The notes below the pieces were generated by a model. That model worked only from the letters and a program-made list of their open reading frames with translations. It was not told the origin of the DNA and did not search any database. From positions 59,503 through 123,502 of the forward strand of contig NZ_FNDP01000010.1 in the NCBI RefSeq assembly GCF_900100545.1: 64,000 nt of DNA, in the 5' to 3' direction. Positions 8,577 to 16,571 of the stretch are shown here, piece by piece (positions within the stretch are counted from its first letter, which is position 1; every line of letters starts with the position of its first letter). Position numbers and translations under genes: made by a program. The stretch comes from Pseudobutyrivibrio sp. 49. Lineage in GTDB: Bacteria > Bacillota > Clostridia > Lachnospirales > Lachnospiraceae.

Positions 8577-8786
8577 TTCCTGATTAGTTTATGTAATGCA
8601 TTTATTATGTGCGGCTGCAGCCTAAAGAGTATCTAATTTAGGCTGTTCATAATAAAACGGCCCATCATACCGGGGCCACTTTGGACAAGATATGGGATAT
8701 GCACACATTTCAGGCCGATTTTTCGGAGCTGCATTATTTTATATCGCTTATTAATTGTAGAAATATTTATGGAGGTGTAAACACAC
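8577..8786 (+). promoter_or_regulatory. Leader-like gap before rpsM (possible alpha-operon control RNA)
   Basis: This 210-base gap has no reading frame of note. It contains a clear hairpin CAGCCTAAA / TTTAGGCTG (8618-8626 with 8637-8645) and GC-rich complementary patches further on (ggcccatc, ggggcc, aggccg, cggagctgc). In Escherichia coli S4 represses the alpha operon at a pseudoknot before rpsM. Here rpsD is also in this operon, so an S4-binding leader is plausible but unproven. Confidence 0.4.
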
Positions 8787-9155
8787 ATGGCTCGTATTGC
8801 AGGTGTAGATTTACCAAGAGACAAGAGAATTGAAATTGGTTTAACTTACATTTACGGAATTGGTAGAGTAAGCTCAAACAAAGTTCTTGAGGCAGCTGGC
8901 GTAGATCCTAACACACGTGTTAAGGATTTAACTGATGAAGAAGTTAAGAAGATCAGCACAGTTATCGATGAGACATTAACTGTAGAAGGTGATCTTAGAA
9001 GAGAAGTTGCCCTTGATATCAAGAGACTTCAGGAAATCGGATGCTATAGAGGAATCCGTCATAGAAAGGGTCTTCCTGTTCGTGGACAGAAGACTAAGAC
9101 AAACGCTCGTACTCGTAAGGGCCCAAAGCGTACAGTAGCAAATAAGAAGAAGTAA
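8787..9155 (+). CDS. rpsM: 30S ribosomal protein S13
   Basis: This 122-residue S13 belongs to the 30S head and contacts the 50S subunit and P-site tRNA. Motifs include [26 protein letters not shown] and the C-terminal [26 protein letters not shown] basic tail. A ggaggtgtaaacaca site precedes the ATG. It starts the rpsM-rpsK-rpsD-rpoA-rplQ (alpha) cluster. Confidence 0.98.
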   Translation: MARIAGVDLPRDKRIEIGLTYIYGIGRVSSNKVLEAAGVDPNTRVKDLTDEEVKKISTVIDETLTVEGDLRREVALDIKRLQEIGCYRGIRHRKGLPVRGQKTKTNARTRKGPKRTVANKKK

Positions 9156-9190
9156 TTATTTTAATAGAAAGAAAGTAGGTTAGTTTAATT

Positions 9191-9583
9191 ATGGCTAAAG
9201 TTGCAAAGAAGACAACAAAAAAGCGTGTAAAGAAAAACGTTGAACACGGACAGGTACATGTTCAGGCATCTTTCAATAACACTATCGTTACTATTACAGA
9301 TGCTCAGGGTAATGCTCTTTCATGGGCAAGTGCTGGTGGTCTAGGATTTAGAGGTTCAAGAAAATCTACTCCATATGCTGCACAGATGGCAGCAGAGACA
9401 GCAGTTAAGGCTGCATTAGTTCACGGTTTAAAGAGTGTAGATGTATTCGTTAAGGGACCAGGTTCAGGACGTGAAGCTGCAATCAGAGCAATCGATGCAA
9501 ATGGCGTTCAGGTTCTTACAATCAAGGATGTTACTCCAGTTCCACACAACGGATGTCGTCCACCAAAGCGTAGAAGAGTCTAA
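9191..9583 (+). CDS. rpsK: 30S ribosomal protein S11
   Basis: This 130-residue S11 belongs to the platform of the 30S subunit near the mRNA exit. The blocks [27 protein letters not shown] and the C-terminal [22 protein letters not shown] end are diagnostic (segments quoted in part). It has a basic lysine-rich N-terminal tail of about 18 residues. It lies 35 bases after rpsM and 16 bases before rpsD. Confidence 0.97.
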   Translation: MAKVAKKTTKKRVKKNVEHGQVHVQASFNNTIVTITDAQGNALSWASAGGLGFRGSRKSTPYAAQMAAETAVKAALVHGLKSVDVFVKGPGSGREAAIRAIDANGVQVLTIKDVTPVPHNGCRPPKRRRV

Positions 9584-9599
9584 TTAGGAGGAAAATCTA

Positions 9600-10193
9600 A
9601 TGGCAGTTAATAAGACACCAGTTCTTAAAAGATGTAGATCTCTTGATTTAGATCCTACATTTTTAGGATATGATAAAAAGTCACGTAGACAGAAGAATAG
9701 AGGAAGAGGTAAGAAGTCTGAGTACGCTCTTCAGCTTCAGGAGAAGCAGAAGGCTAAGTTCATCTATGGCGTACTTGAGAAGCCTTTCCGTAATTATTAT
9801 GAGAAGGCAGACCGTCAGAAGGGCATGACAGGTGAGAACCTTATGACAATGCTTGAGAGCCGTCTTGATAACGTAGTATTCCGTATGGGATTCGCACGTA
9901 CAAGAAAGGAAGCTCGTCAGGTTGTTGATCACAAGATGTTCCTTGTAAACGGAAAGCCAGTTAACATCCCTTCATACCTTGTAAAGGCTGGAGATGTTAT
10001 CGAAGTTCGCGAGAAGTCAAAGAGCATTCAGAGATTCAAGGATATCACTGAGGTAACAGCTGGTAGAACAGTTCCAGAGTGGGTTGACGTTGACGCTGAG
10101 AACCTTAAGGGTACAGTTAAGGAGCTTCCTAACAGAGAGCAGATCGATGTTCCTGTAGACGAGATGCTTATCGTCGAGTTATATTCAAAATAA
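9600..10193 (+). CDS. rpsD: 30S ribosomal protein S4
   Basis: This 197-residue S4 is a primary 16S rRNA-binding assembly protein. The S4 RNA-binding domain lies around residues 88-150 ([19 protein letters not shown], then [21 protein letters not shown]). The N-terminal zinc cysteines found in some S4 proteins are absent, with only one early cysteine seen. Its place between rpsK and rpoA is the clostridial and proteobacterial order; in Bacillus rpsD is elsewhere. Two hairpins follow. Confidence 0.97.
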   Translation: MAVNKTPVLKRCRSLDLDPTFLGYDKKSRRQKNRGRGKKSEYALQLQEKQKAKFIYGVLEKPFRNYYEKADRQKGMTGENLMTMLESRLDNVVFRMGFARTRKEARQVVDHKMFLVNGKPVNIPSYLVKAGDVIEVREKSKSIQRFKDITEVTAGRTVPEWVDVDAENLKGTVKELPNREQIDVPVDEMLIVELYSK

Positions 10194-10219
10194 TAAATTT
10201 TAGTAAATTATTACAAAAA

Positions 10220-10249
10220 GCACTTATACAAGCTTGCTTGTATAAGTGC
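10220..10249 (+). terminator. Perfect 14-bp hairpin between rpsD and rpoA
   Basis: GCACTTATACAAGC (10220-10233) pairs perfectly with GCTTGTATAAGTGC (10236-10249) around a two-base loop. It is followed by gatttgttaaaatttttc, a broken T-run. It could end part of the transcripts or be an RNase III-type processing site separating rpsD from rpoA. Confidence 0.55.
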
Positions 10250-10286
10250 GATTTGTTAAAATTTTTCTATACGGCATAAGCAGATT

Positions 10287-10315
10287 CAGAATATTTTTAA
10301 AATATTCTGTTTTTT
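10287..10315 (+). terminator. Second hairpin plus T-run upstream of rpoA
   Basis: CAGAATATTTT (10287-10297) pairs perfectly with AAAATATTCTG (10299-10309), followed directly by six T residues (10310-10315). This has terminator form although it lies only 35 bases before the rpoA start. The real loop must be several bases, so the top of the AT-rich stem would open. Confidence 0.55.
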
Positions 10316-10349
10316 AGAGTCTAGCAAACTATATTAAGGAGGCAATGTA

Positions 10350-11309
10350 GTGTTAAATTTTGAAAACCCAAATATTGAAATCGCTGAGATTTCTGAGGAC
10401 AAAAAATACGGCAGATTCGTTGTAGAGCCTCTTGAGAGAGGTTATGGTATAACACTTGGCAATTCTCTTCGTAGAATTATGCTTTCATCTCTGCCAGGAG
10501 CTGCAGTTAGCCAGATTAAGATTGAGGGCGTTCTTCATGAGTTTAGTGCCATCCCAGGCGTTAAGGAAGACGTTACAGAAATCGTTATGAATATCAAGGA
10601 GCTTGCTATTAGAAATAATAGTAGTTCAGATGAGCCAAAGACAGCATATATCGAGTTCGAGGGAGAAGGAGTAGTAACAGCTGCTGATATCCAGGTTGAC
10701 TCTGATATCGAGATTATTAACCCTGATCTTGTAATTGCTCACCTTAATGGTGGCAATGATTGCAAGCTTTATATGGAGCTTACAATTACAAAGAACCGTG
10801 GTTATATTTCAGCAGATAAGAACAAGACTCCAGATACTCCAATCGGCAAGATTGCAGTTGACTCAATTTACACACCAGTAGAGCGTGTAAATATGACAGT
10901 TGAAGACACTCGTGTAGGCCAGGTTACAGATTATGACAAGCTTACACTTGATGTATACACAAATGGTACTATGGGTCCTGATGAGGCCGTATCTATGGCT
11001 GCAAAGGTACTCAGTGAGCACCTTAACTTATTCGTTAATCTTTCAGAGGCTGCTCAGGATCTCAGTGTTATCGCTGACAAGCCTGATGATACAACAGGTA
11101 AGACTCTTGAGATGAGCATTGATGAACTTGAGCTTTCAGTTCGTTCATACAACTGCTTAAAGAGAGCTGGTATCAACACAGTAGCAGAGCTTTGCGACAA
11201 GTCACCTGATGATATGATGAAGGTACGTAACCTTGGTCGCAAGTCTATGGAAGAAGTAGAGCAGAAGCTTAGCGAGCTTGGTCTTTCACTTAGATTAATT
11301 GAAGACTAA
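10350..11309 (+). CDS. rpoA: DNA-directed RNA polymerase alpha subunit
   Basis: This 319-residue alpha subunit has the N-terminal dimerisation and assembly domain ([19 protein letters not shown] at about residue 30) and the C-terminal domain for promoter UP elements and activators ([19 protein letters not shown], then [14 protein letters not shown]). The start is GTG at 10350 after an aaggaggcaatgta site; it gives [13 protein letters not shown], as expected. Two hairpins upstream may set its expression relative to the ribosomal proteins. Confidence 0.97.
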   Translation: MLNFENPNIEIAEISEDKKYGRFVVEPLERGYGITLGNSLRRIMLSSLPGAAVSQIKIEGVLHEFSAIPGVKEDVTEIVMNIKELAIRNNSSSDEPKTAYIEFEGEGVVTAADIQVDSDIEIINPDLVIAHLNGGNDCKLYMELTITKNRGYISADKNKTPDTPIGKIAVDSIYTPVERVNMTVEDTRVGQVTDYDKLTLDVYTNGTMGPDEAVSMAAKVLSEHLNLFVNLSEAAQDLSVIADKPDDTTGKTLEMSIDELELSVRSYNCLKRAGINTVAELCDKSPDDMMKVRNLGRKSMEEVEQKLSELGLSLRLIED

Positions 11310-11353
11310 TTCGCTTAGTGATATTTAAGTAACAGGAAATAATACGTGAAATA

Positions 11354-11420
11354 TAAGACCGATGAGCATTTTCGCGCATGCCTTTCCATTAATCGAGTTA
11401 CGGGGTAAGACCGATGAGCA
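11354..11420 (+). repeat. Tandem 15-base repeat in the rpoA-rplQ gap
   Basis: TAAGACCGATGAGCA occurs at 11354-11368 and again at 11406-11420, 52 bases apart start to start. Each copy is preceded by TACG a few bases upstream. The second copy ends 30 bases before the rplQ start codon. An exact 15-base repeat in so short a gap is unlikely by chance and suggests a duplicated RNA-binding or structural motif in the rplQ leader. Confidence 0.7.
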
Positions 11421-11450
11421 CCTGTGACGCCAGTTTTAAGGAGAAAAGAA

Positions 11451-11975
11451 ATGGCAAAGTACAGAAAGTTAAGCAGAACATCTTCACAGAGAAAAGCACT
11501 TTTAAGAAATCAGGTAACTGAGCTTCTTTATCACGGAAAGATCGTTACAACTGAGGCTAAGGCTAAGGAAGTAAAGAAGATTGCAGAGCACATCATTACA
11601 CTTGGTATCAAGGAAAAGGATAACTTCGAAGAGGTTACAGTTCAGGCTAAGGTGGCTCGCAAGGATAAAGATGGTAAGAGAGTAAAGGAAGTTGTTGATG
11701 GCAAGAAGGTTACTGTATACGATACAGTAGACAAGAAGATCAAGAAGGATTCAGCTTCAAGACTTCACGCTCGTCGTCAGATGATGCAGGTTCTTTACAC
11801 TCCAACAGCTAAGGGTGCTAAGAAGTCAGAGTCACACAAGGTTGACATGGCTAACTTCGTATTCGATGAGATCGCTCCAAAGTACGTTGATCGTAAGGGT
11901 GGTTACACACGTATCGTTAAGATCGGACCACGTAAGGGCGATGCAGCTATGGAAGTTGTTCTTGAGTTAGTATAA
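11451..11975 (+). CDS. rplQ: 50S ribosomal protein L17
   Basis: L17 lies near the peptide exit of the 50S subunit. The N-terminus MAKYRKLSRTSSQRKALLRN and the C-terminal GGYTRIVKIGPRKGDAA are diagnostic. At 174 residues it is longer than the about 120 of many bacteria, because of a lysine-rich insertion around residues 60-105 (KVARKDKDGKRVKEVVDGKK). The frame is open from 11424, but the ATG at 11451 follows an aaggag site. A terminator ends the operon. Confidence 0.95.
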   Translation: MAKYRKLSRTSSQRKALLRNQVTELLYHGKIVTTEAKAKEVKKIAEHIITLGIKEKDNFEEVTVQAKVARKDKDGKRVKEVVDGKKVTVYDTVDKKIKKDSASRLHARRQMMQVLYTPTAKGAKKSESHKVDMANFVFDEIAPKYVDRKGGYTRIVKIGPRKGDAAMEVVLELV

Positions 11976-11990
11976 TTTGAGACTTTCATT

Positions 11991-12024
11991 AATCCCAGAA
12001 CAGATATTGTTCTGGGATTTTTTT
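11991..12024 (+). terminator. Rho-independent terminator after rplQ
   Basis: AATCCCAGAAC (11991-12001) pairs perfectly with GTTCTGGGATT (12009-12019), followed by a T-run to 12024. This closes the ribosomal protein superoperon. Confidence 0.93.
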
Positions 12025-12156
12025 GCACATTTTTTAGGAAAAATTCATATCAAATAAAAATTAGATATTGTATTATGAAGGCATAAACAATTAAATGGAG
12101 CAAAACACATATAGTCTTCAAAATTTAATTAATCTATAGATAAAAGAGGGAATGCT

Positions 12157-13497
12157 ATGGCAGCTGATTCTACAAAAAAGTTAACTGAGGGAAATCCATT
12201 AACTCTTATATTGGGATTTTCTATCCCTATGTTGGCAGGTTTATTATTTCAACAAATGTATAGCTTGGTTGACACAATCATTGTTGGACAGACCTTAGGC
12301 GATAGCGCACTGGCTGCTGTTGGTTCCACTGGCTCTATCAATTTTCTTATAAATGGATTCTGCATAGGTGTATGTTCAGGTTTTGCTATTCCAGTTGCAC
12401 AGCGCTTTGGAGCAGAGTCTTATGATTCTATGAGAAAGTTTGTAGGTAATTCTATAATTCTTTCAGTAATATTTTCTCTTATGCTCACCATAATTGTCTC
12501 AATCTTTTGTTATCAAATATTAGCGATAATGCAGACTCCTGATGACATTATCGATTTAGCGTATTCATATATTTCAATAATATTCTTTGGTATTCCAGTA
12601 ACTTTTCTTTACAATTTAACAGCAGGTATAATGCGCTCATTAGGAGATAGTAAGACACCTACATATTTCCTTATTATGGCGGCAGGCATCAATATCGTAC
12701 TTGATATTGCCTTTATTTTAGGCCTTAAAATGAATGTGGAAGGTCCAGCCTTGGCTACAGTTATATCACAGCTTATTGCAGGTCTAAGCTGTCTTATCTA
12801 TATGAGAAAGAAGTTCCCTATTTTAAAGATGGCTAAAACTGATATGGTGCTTGGCAAGCATCATACTCAGGTTTTAATTTCCATGGGAATTCCCTTTGGA
12901 CTTCAATATTCCATTACAGCCATTGGATCTGTAATTCTTCAGACAGCTGTTAACGGACTTGGCACAATTGCTGTAGCATCCATGACAGCAGGTGTAAAAG
13001 TATCTATGTTTGTAGTATGTCCGTTTGATGCTTTAGGCGGTACTATGGCCACATATGCAGGTCAGAACGTAGGCGCAAAGAATATACAACGTGTAAAAAG
13101 GGGTGTTTGGACAGCACAGCTTCTTGGAACAATATATGCTGTTATTATATTCGTGATTTTATTCTTCTCAGGAAGATATATCCTTAGATTATTTACGGCA
13201 ACAGATATAGTAATTGAGCAGGCAATGATGTTCCTGTTAGCAAATGCCATTACCTACACTTTACTAGCCGCAGTTAATATATTTAGATTTGCAATTCAAG
13301 GTATGGGATTCTCCACCTTTGCTATATATTCTGGAGTAATGGAAATGATTGCAAGAATTCTAGTAGCCTTTACTTTCGTGCCAATGATAGGTTATGCAGG
13401 TGCAATATGGGCCAGCCCTATTGCATGGCTATTTGCAGATATCTTTCTTATCCCAGGATTCTACTGGTGCTGTAAAAAGCTTGATAAGATGTATTAA
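12157..13497 (+). CDS. MATE family efflux transporter
   Basis: This 446-residue protein has about 12 predicted membrane segments and the MATE layout: an N-terminal LTLILGFSIPMLAGLLFQQMY-type helix (quoted in part), VDTIIVGQTLGDSALAAVGS, and a repeat of this pattern in the second half. MATE proteins export cationic drugs or metabolites using Na+ or H+ gradients. It stands alone between the rplQ terminator and the next promoter. The substrate cannot be told from the sequence. Confidence 0.9.
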   Translation: MAADSTKKLTEGNPLTLILGFSIPMLAGLLFQQMYSLVDTIIVGQTLGDSALAAVGSTGSINFLINGFCIGVCSGFAIPVAQRFGAESYDSMRKFVGNSIILSVIFSLMLTIIVSIFCYQILAIMQTPDDIIDLAYSYISIIFFGIPVTFLYNLTAGIMRSLGDSKTPTYFLIMAAGINIVLDIAFILGLKMNVEGPALATVISQLIAGLSCLIYMRKKFPILKMAKTDMVLGKHHTQVLISMGIPFGLQYSITAIGSVILQTAVNGLGTIAVASMTAGVKVSMFVVCPFDALGGTMATYAGQNVGAKNIQRVKRGVWTAQLLGTIYAVIIFVILFFSGRYILRLFTATDIVIEQAMMFLLANAITYTLLAAVNIFRFAIQGMGFSTFAIYSGVMEMIARILVAFTFVPMIGYAGAIWASPIAWLFADIFLIPGFYWCCKKLDKMY

Positions 13498-13538
13498 ATA
13501 CAGAAATAATTTTCCTCCAAAAGCCTTAATTTGACTAA

Positions 13539-13567
13539 TTGACTTTAGCCGTTAAAAGTGCTAAAGT
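13539..13567 (+). promoter_or_regulatory. Promoter of the ABC importer operon
   Basis: TTGACT at 13539-13544 and TAAAGT at 13562-13567 are 17 bases apart, 32 bases upstream of the lipoprotein start codon. The short palindrome GTGTACAC overlaps its downstream side (13566-13573) and might be a regulator contact. Confidence 0.6.
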
Positions 13568-13598
13568 GTACACATTGAATACTAAGGAGGAGAAAAAT

Positions 13599-14627
13599 AT
13601 GAAGAAGATTGTTAGTCTGATTGCAGTAATGACAATGACACTTTCTTTGGTGGCCTGTGGAACTGATTCTGCTGCTCAGAAAGAAGCTGAGAGCGCATCA
13701 GCAGAAGCTGCTACAGAGGCAGCAGCTGATTCGACAGTCGATTCAAAGACTTATAATGTAGGGGTTATTCAGCTTGTTCAGCATCCAGCTTTAGATGCAG
13801 CTACTCAGGGCTTCCAGGATGCTTTAGTTGAGAAGTTAGGTGACAAGGTAACAGTCACAATCGAGAACGCATCAGGTGATAACGCTACATGCGCTACAAT
13901 TGCCAATACCTTTGTATCTGATAATGTAGATTTGATAATGGCAAATGCTACACCAGCGTTACAGGCTGCAGCTACAGCTACAAATTCTATTCCAATCGTA
14001 GCCACATCTATCACAGATTATGCTTCAGCACTTGATATCGAGAATTGGAGCGGCGCTACTGGAGTAAACGTAACAGGTACATCTGATCTTGCACCGCTTG
14101 ATGGCCAGGCAGAGATGTTAAATGCACTTTTCCCAGACGCAAAAGAAGTTGGTCTTATCTATTGCTCAGGTGAGAAAAACTCTTTATATCAGGCAAAGGA
14201 AATCACAAAGTACTTAGAGGAGTACGGTTACAACGTAACAGATTACACATTTGCAGATTCTGCAGATGTTGCAACAGTAGTTCAGTCAGCATGTGGCTCA
14301 AGCGACGTTTTATATGTGCCAACAGACAATGTAGCAGCAAACGCAGCTGAGACAATTAATAATGTAGCATTAACAGCAGGCGTTCCTATCATCGCAGGTG
14401 AGGAGGGAATCTGTAAAGGCTGTGGTATTGCAACACTTTCGATTTCATATTATGACATCGGGTATAATGCAGGTCTCATGGCTTACGAGATTTTAGCAAA
14501 CGGAAAAGATCCAGCCACATATGATATTGAGTATGCTACAGAGTTTACAAAGGAATATAACAAGAATATCGCTGATAAGCTTGGTATCGAAATTCCAGAT
14601 GACTATGTAGAAATTGAAATGGAATAA
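13599..14627 (+). CDS. ABC importer substrate-binding lipoprotein (TrpX-like)
   Basis: This 342-residue lipoprotein begins with a signal peptide ending in the lipobox LVAC, giving lipidation at Cys20. A serine/alanine/glutamate-rich linker follows. The core (VGVIQLVQHPALDAATQGFQ...) matches the substrate-binding family of tryptophan/tyrosine-type importers (PF04392, TrpX of Streptococcus). It would deliver ligand to the permease and ATPase encoded next. The frame is open from 13539, but the GGAGGAG site supports 13599. The ligand is inferred only by family; other amino acids or nucleoside-like ligands are possible. Confidence 0.88.
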   Translation: MKKIVSLIAVMTMTLSLVACGTDSAAQKEAESASAEAATEAAADSTVDSKTYNVGVIQLVQHPALDAATQGFQDALVEKLGDKVTVTIENASGDNATCATIANTFVSDNVDLIMANATPALQAAATATNSIPIVATSITDYASALDIENWSGATGVNVTGTSDLAPLDGQAEMLNALFPDAKEVGLIYCSGEKNSLYQAKEITKYLEEYGYNVTDYTFADSADVATVVQSACGSSDVLYVPTDNVAANAAETINNVALTAGVPIIAGEEGICKGCGIATLSISYYDIGYNAGLMAYEILANGKDPATYDIEYATEFTKEYNKNIADKLGIEIPDDYVEIEME

Positions 14628-14663
14628 AGAGAAGTATTAAAAATATAAAATTTATTAATACGG

Positions 14664-14693
14664 GCAAGGCCAGAAGTTTTGGCCTTGCTCTTT
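14664..14693 (+). terminator. Intra-operon hairpin between the binding protein and permease
   Basis: GCAAGGCC (14664-14671) pairs with GGCCTTGC (14681-14688), followed by TCTTT. This is a common arrangement in ABC operons that keeps the binding-protein mRNA more abundant than the membrane genes by partial termination or 3' protection. Confidence 0.7.
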
Positions 14694-14703
14694 GGAGTTT
14701 AAA

Positions 14704-15633
14704 ATGGGAATTGAAACATTAATAGCAGGAATGCCAGGTACCGTAGCTCAGGGTATCATCTATGGAATTATGGCACTTGGTATCTTCATCACATTCAAAT
14801 TATTAAATTTTGCGGATTTGTCAGTGGATGGCTCATTTGCAACGGGCGGCGCAGTAGCTGCTATGGTAATTCTTTCAGGTCACTCATGGGTACTTGCACT
14901 TGTGCTTGCCTTTATCGCAGGCGCAGCAGCAGGTCTTATCACCGGAGTGCTTCATACAGTACTTGGAATACCGGATATTTTGGCGGGAATATTAACACAG
15001 CTTGCATTGTATTCTATCAATCTTCGCATAGCTAACAATCAGCCTAACACTCCTATTTCTGTAGATAAATATAATTTAGCAGTATCACTTCGATACAAGA
15101 CAGACGCGCTTATTACAGTAATTGTAATGGCTGCCTTTATCATTGCTCTCATGTACTGGTTCTTCGGTACAGAGATGGGTTCAGCTCTTCGAGCAACAGG
15201 AACAAATCCAGCCATGGCAAAGGCGCAGGGAATTAATGTTAATGTAATGAAAGCATTGGGACTTATCATTTCAAATGCATTAGTTGCATTCGCTGGAGCG
15301 CTTTTTGCACAGTTTAACGGAAATGCTGACGTAAACATGGGACGTGGTGCTATCGTTATCGGACTTGCATCAATCATCATTGGTGACGTTTTGTGTACAG
15401 CGCTGTTTAGAAAGAAGTCTAATTTTGCACTGACACTTGCATTCGTTATTGTTGGTGGAATTCTCTACTATTTATTTATTGCAATTGTACTTTGGCTCAA
15501 GATGCCAGCGAACGATATGAAGCTCTTTACAGCAATTATCGTTGCGGTATTCCTTGCAGTACCATATTTAAAAAATAAGGCGAACAGCTCATTCAGAAAG
15601 GCTGCCAGAAGAGGAGGTAAAGGAAATGCTTAA
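14704..15633 (+). CDS. ABC importer permease (TrpY-like, BPD_transp_2 family)
   Basis: This 309-residue polytopic membrane protein has 8-10 hydrophobic segments and the motif LNFADLSVDGSFATGGAV, typical of permeases of the branched-chain amino-acid/ribose superfamily used by TrpXYZ-type importers. Residues ALRATGTNPAMAKAQGINV form the cytoplasmic coupling loop. The frame opens at TTG 14692, but ggag at 14694-14697 fits the ATG at 14704. It overlaps the ATPase gene by 8 bases, so they are made together. Confidence 0.88.
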   Translation: MGIETLIAGMPGTVAQGIIYGIMALGIFITFKLLNFADLSVDGSFATGGAVAAMVILSGHSWVLALVLAFIAGAAAGLITGVLHTVLGIPDILAGILTQLALYSINLRIANNQPNTPISVDKYNLAVSLRYKTDALITVIVMAAFIIALMYWFFGTEMGSALRATGTNPAMAKAQGINVNVMKALGLIISNALVAFAGALFAQFNGNADVNMGRGAIVIGLASIIIGDVLCTALFRKKSNFALTLAFVIVGGILYYLFIAIVLWLKMPANDMKLFTAIIVAVFLAVPYLKNKANSSFRKAARRGGKGNA

Positions 15634-16423
15634 TGCTTTTAACTTACAAAAGACCTTCAATCCTGGCACTATAAATGAAAAGATAGCATTGGCTGGTGCC
15701 ACACTTAATCTTGAGGAGGGAGAGTTCTGTACTGTAATCGGTGGTAATGGTGCAGGAAAATCTACATTCCTTAATGCAGTTGCAGGCGTTTGGCCTGTAG
15801 ATGGCGGAAGCATCACTATTGATGGAATTGATGTTACAGGACTTCCAGAACATAAGCGTGCAAAATATCTTGGAAGAGTTTTCCAGGATCCAATGACAGG
15901 AACTGCAGCCAACATGCAGATTGACGAGAATATGGCTCTTGCAGCCCGCCGTGGAAAAGGCAGAGGCCTTGGCTGGGGCGTTACACGTGCAGAGCGTGCT
16001 CGTTATCATGAAATGCTTAAGGAATTAGACTTAGGCCTTGAGGATAGACTTACAGCAAAGGTAGGACTTCTTTCAGGCGGACAGCGTCAGGCTCTTACAC
16101 TCTTGATGGCTACACTTCAAAAGCCAAAGGTGCTACTTCTTGATGAGCACACCGCAGCTCTTGATCCAAAAACTGCATCAAAGGTTCTTGAAATCACTGA
16201 TATGCTTATTAAAGAGCATGGCCTTACAGCAATGATGGTCACACACAACATGCGTGATGCTATTAATTACGGAAATCGACTTATCATGATGAATGAAGGT
16301 CGAGTAATCCTCAACATCAGCGGTGAGGAAAAGAAGAACCTTACAATTGAAGATCTTCTTCATAAATTTGAAGAAGTATCAGGTACAGAGTTTACTAATG
16401 ATACAGAAATCCTTTCGAAATAA
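15626..16423 (+). CDS. ABC importer ATP-binding protein (TrpZ-like)
   Basis: This 265-residue ATPase has a Walker A GGNGAGKST (about residues 44-52), an ABC signature LSGGQRQAL, a Walker B ending in LLLDEHTAALDP, and a switch histidine in MMVTHNM. The residue after the catalytic Glu is His (DEHTA), a hallmark of this importer subfamily rather than the usual DEPT. It powers the permease encoded upstream. The start ATG lies in the end of the permease gene after a ggaggtaaagga site. Confidence 0.92.
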   Translation: MLNAFNLQKTFNPGTINEKIALAGATLNLEEGEFCTVIGGNGAGKSTFLNAVAGVWPVDGGSITIDGIDVTGLPEHKRAKYLGRVFQDPMTGTAANMQIDENMALAARRGKGRGLGWGVTRAERARYHEMLKELDLGLEDRLTAKVGLLSGGQRQALTLLMATLQKPKVLLLDEHTAALDPKTASKVLEITDMLIKEHGLTAMMVTHNMRDAINYGNRLIMMNEGRVILNISGEEKKNLTIEDLLHKFEEVSGTEFTNDTEILSK

Positions 16424-16441
16424 GATAATAAGATTTAGAGA

Positions 16442-16473
16442 CCTCCAGTTTATGTCTAAACTGGGGGCTTTTT
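16442..16473 (+). terminator. Terminator of the ABC importer operon
   Basis: CCTCCAGTTTA (16442-16452) pairs with TAAACTGGGGG (16457-16467), followed by CTTTTTATTTT. The stem is 11 bp with one wobble. Confidence 0.88.
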
Positions 16474-16571
16474 ATTTTAATTCTATTAAAAAAGTATTAA
16501 ATTCGATACTTTTGCCACAAGATATGATAAATTAATATCGTACAAAATTTAATTACGACACGGAGGCAGAT

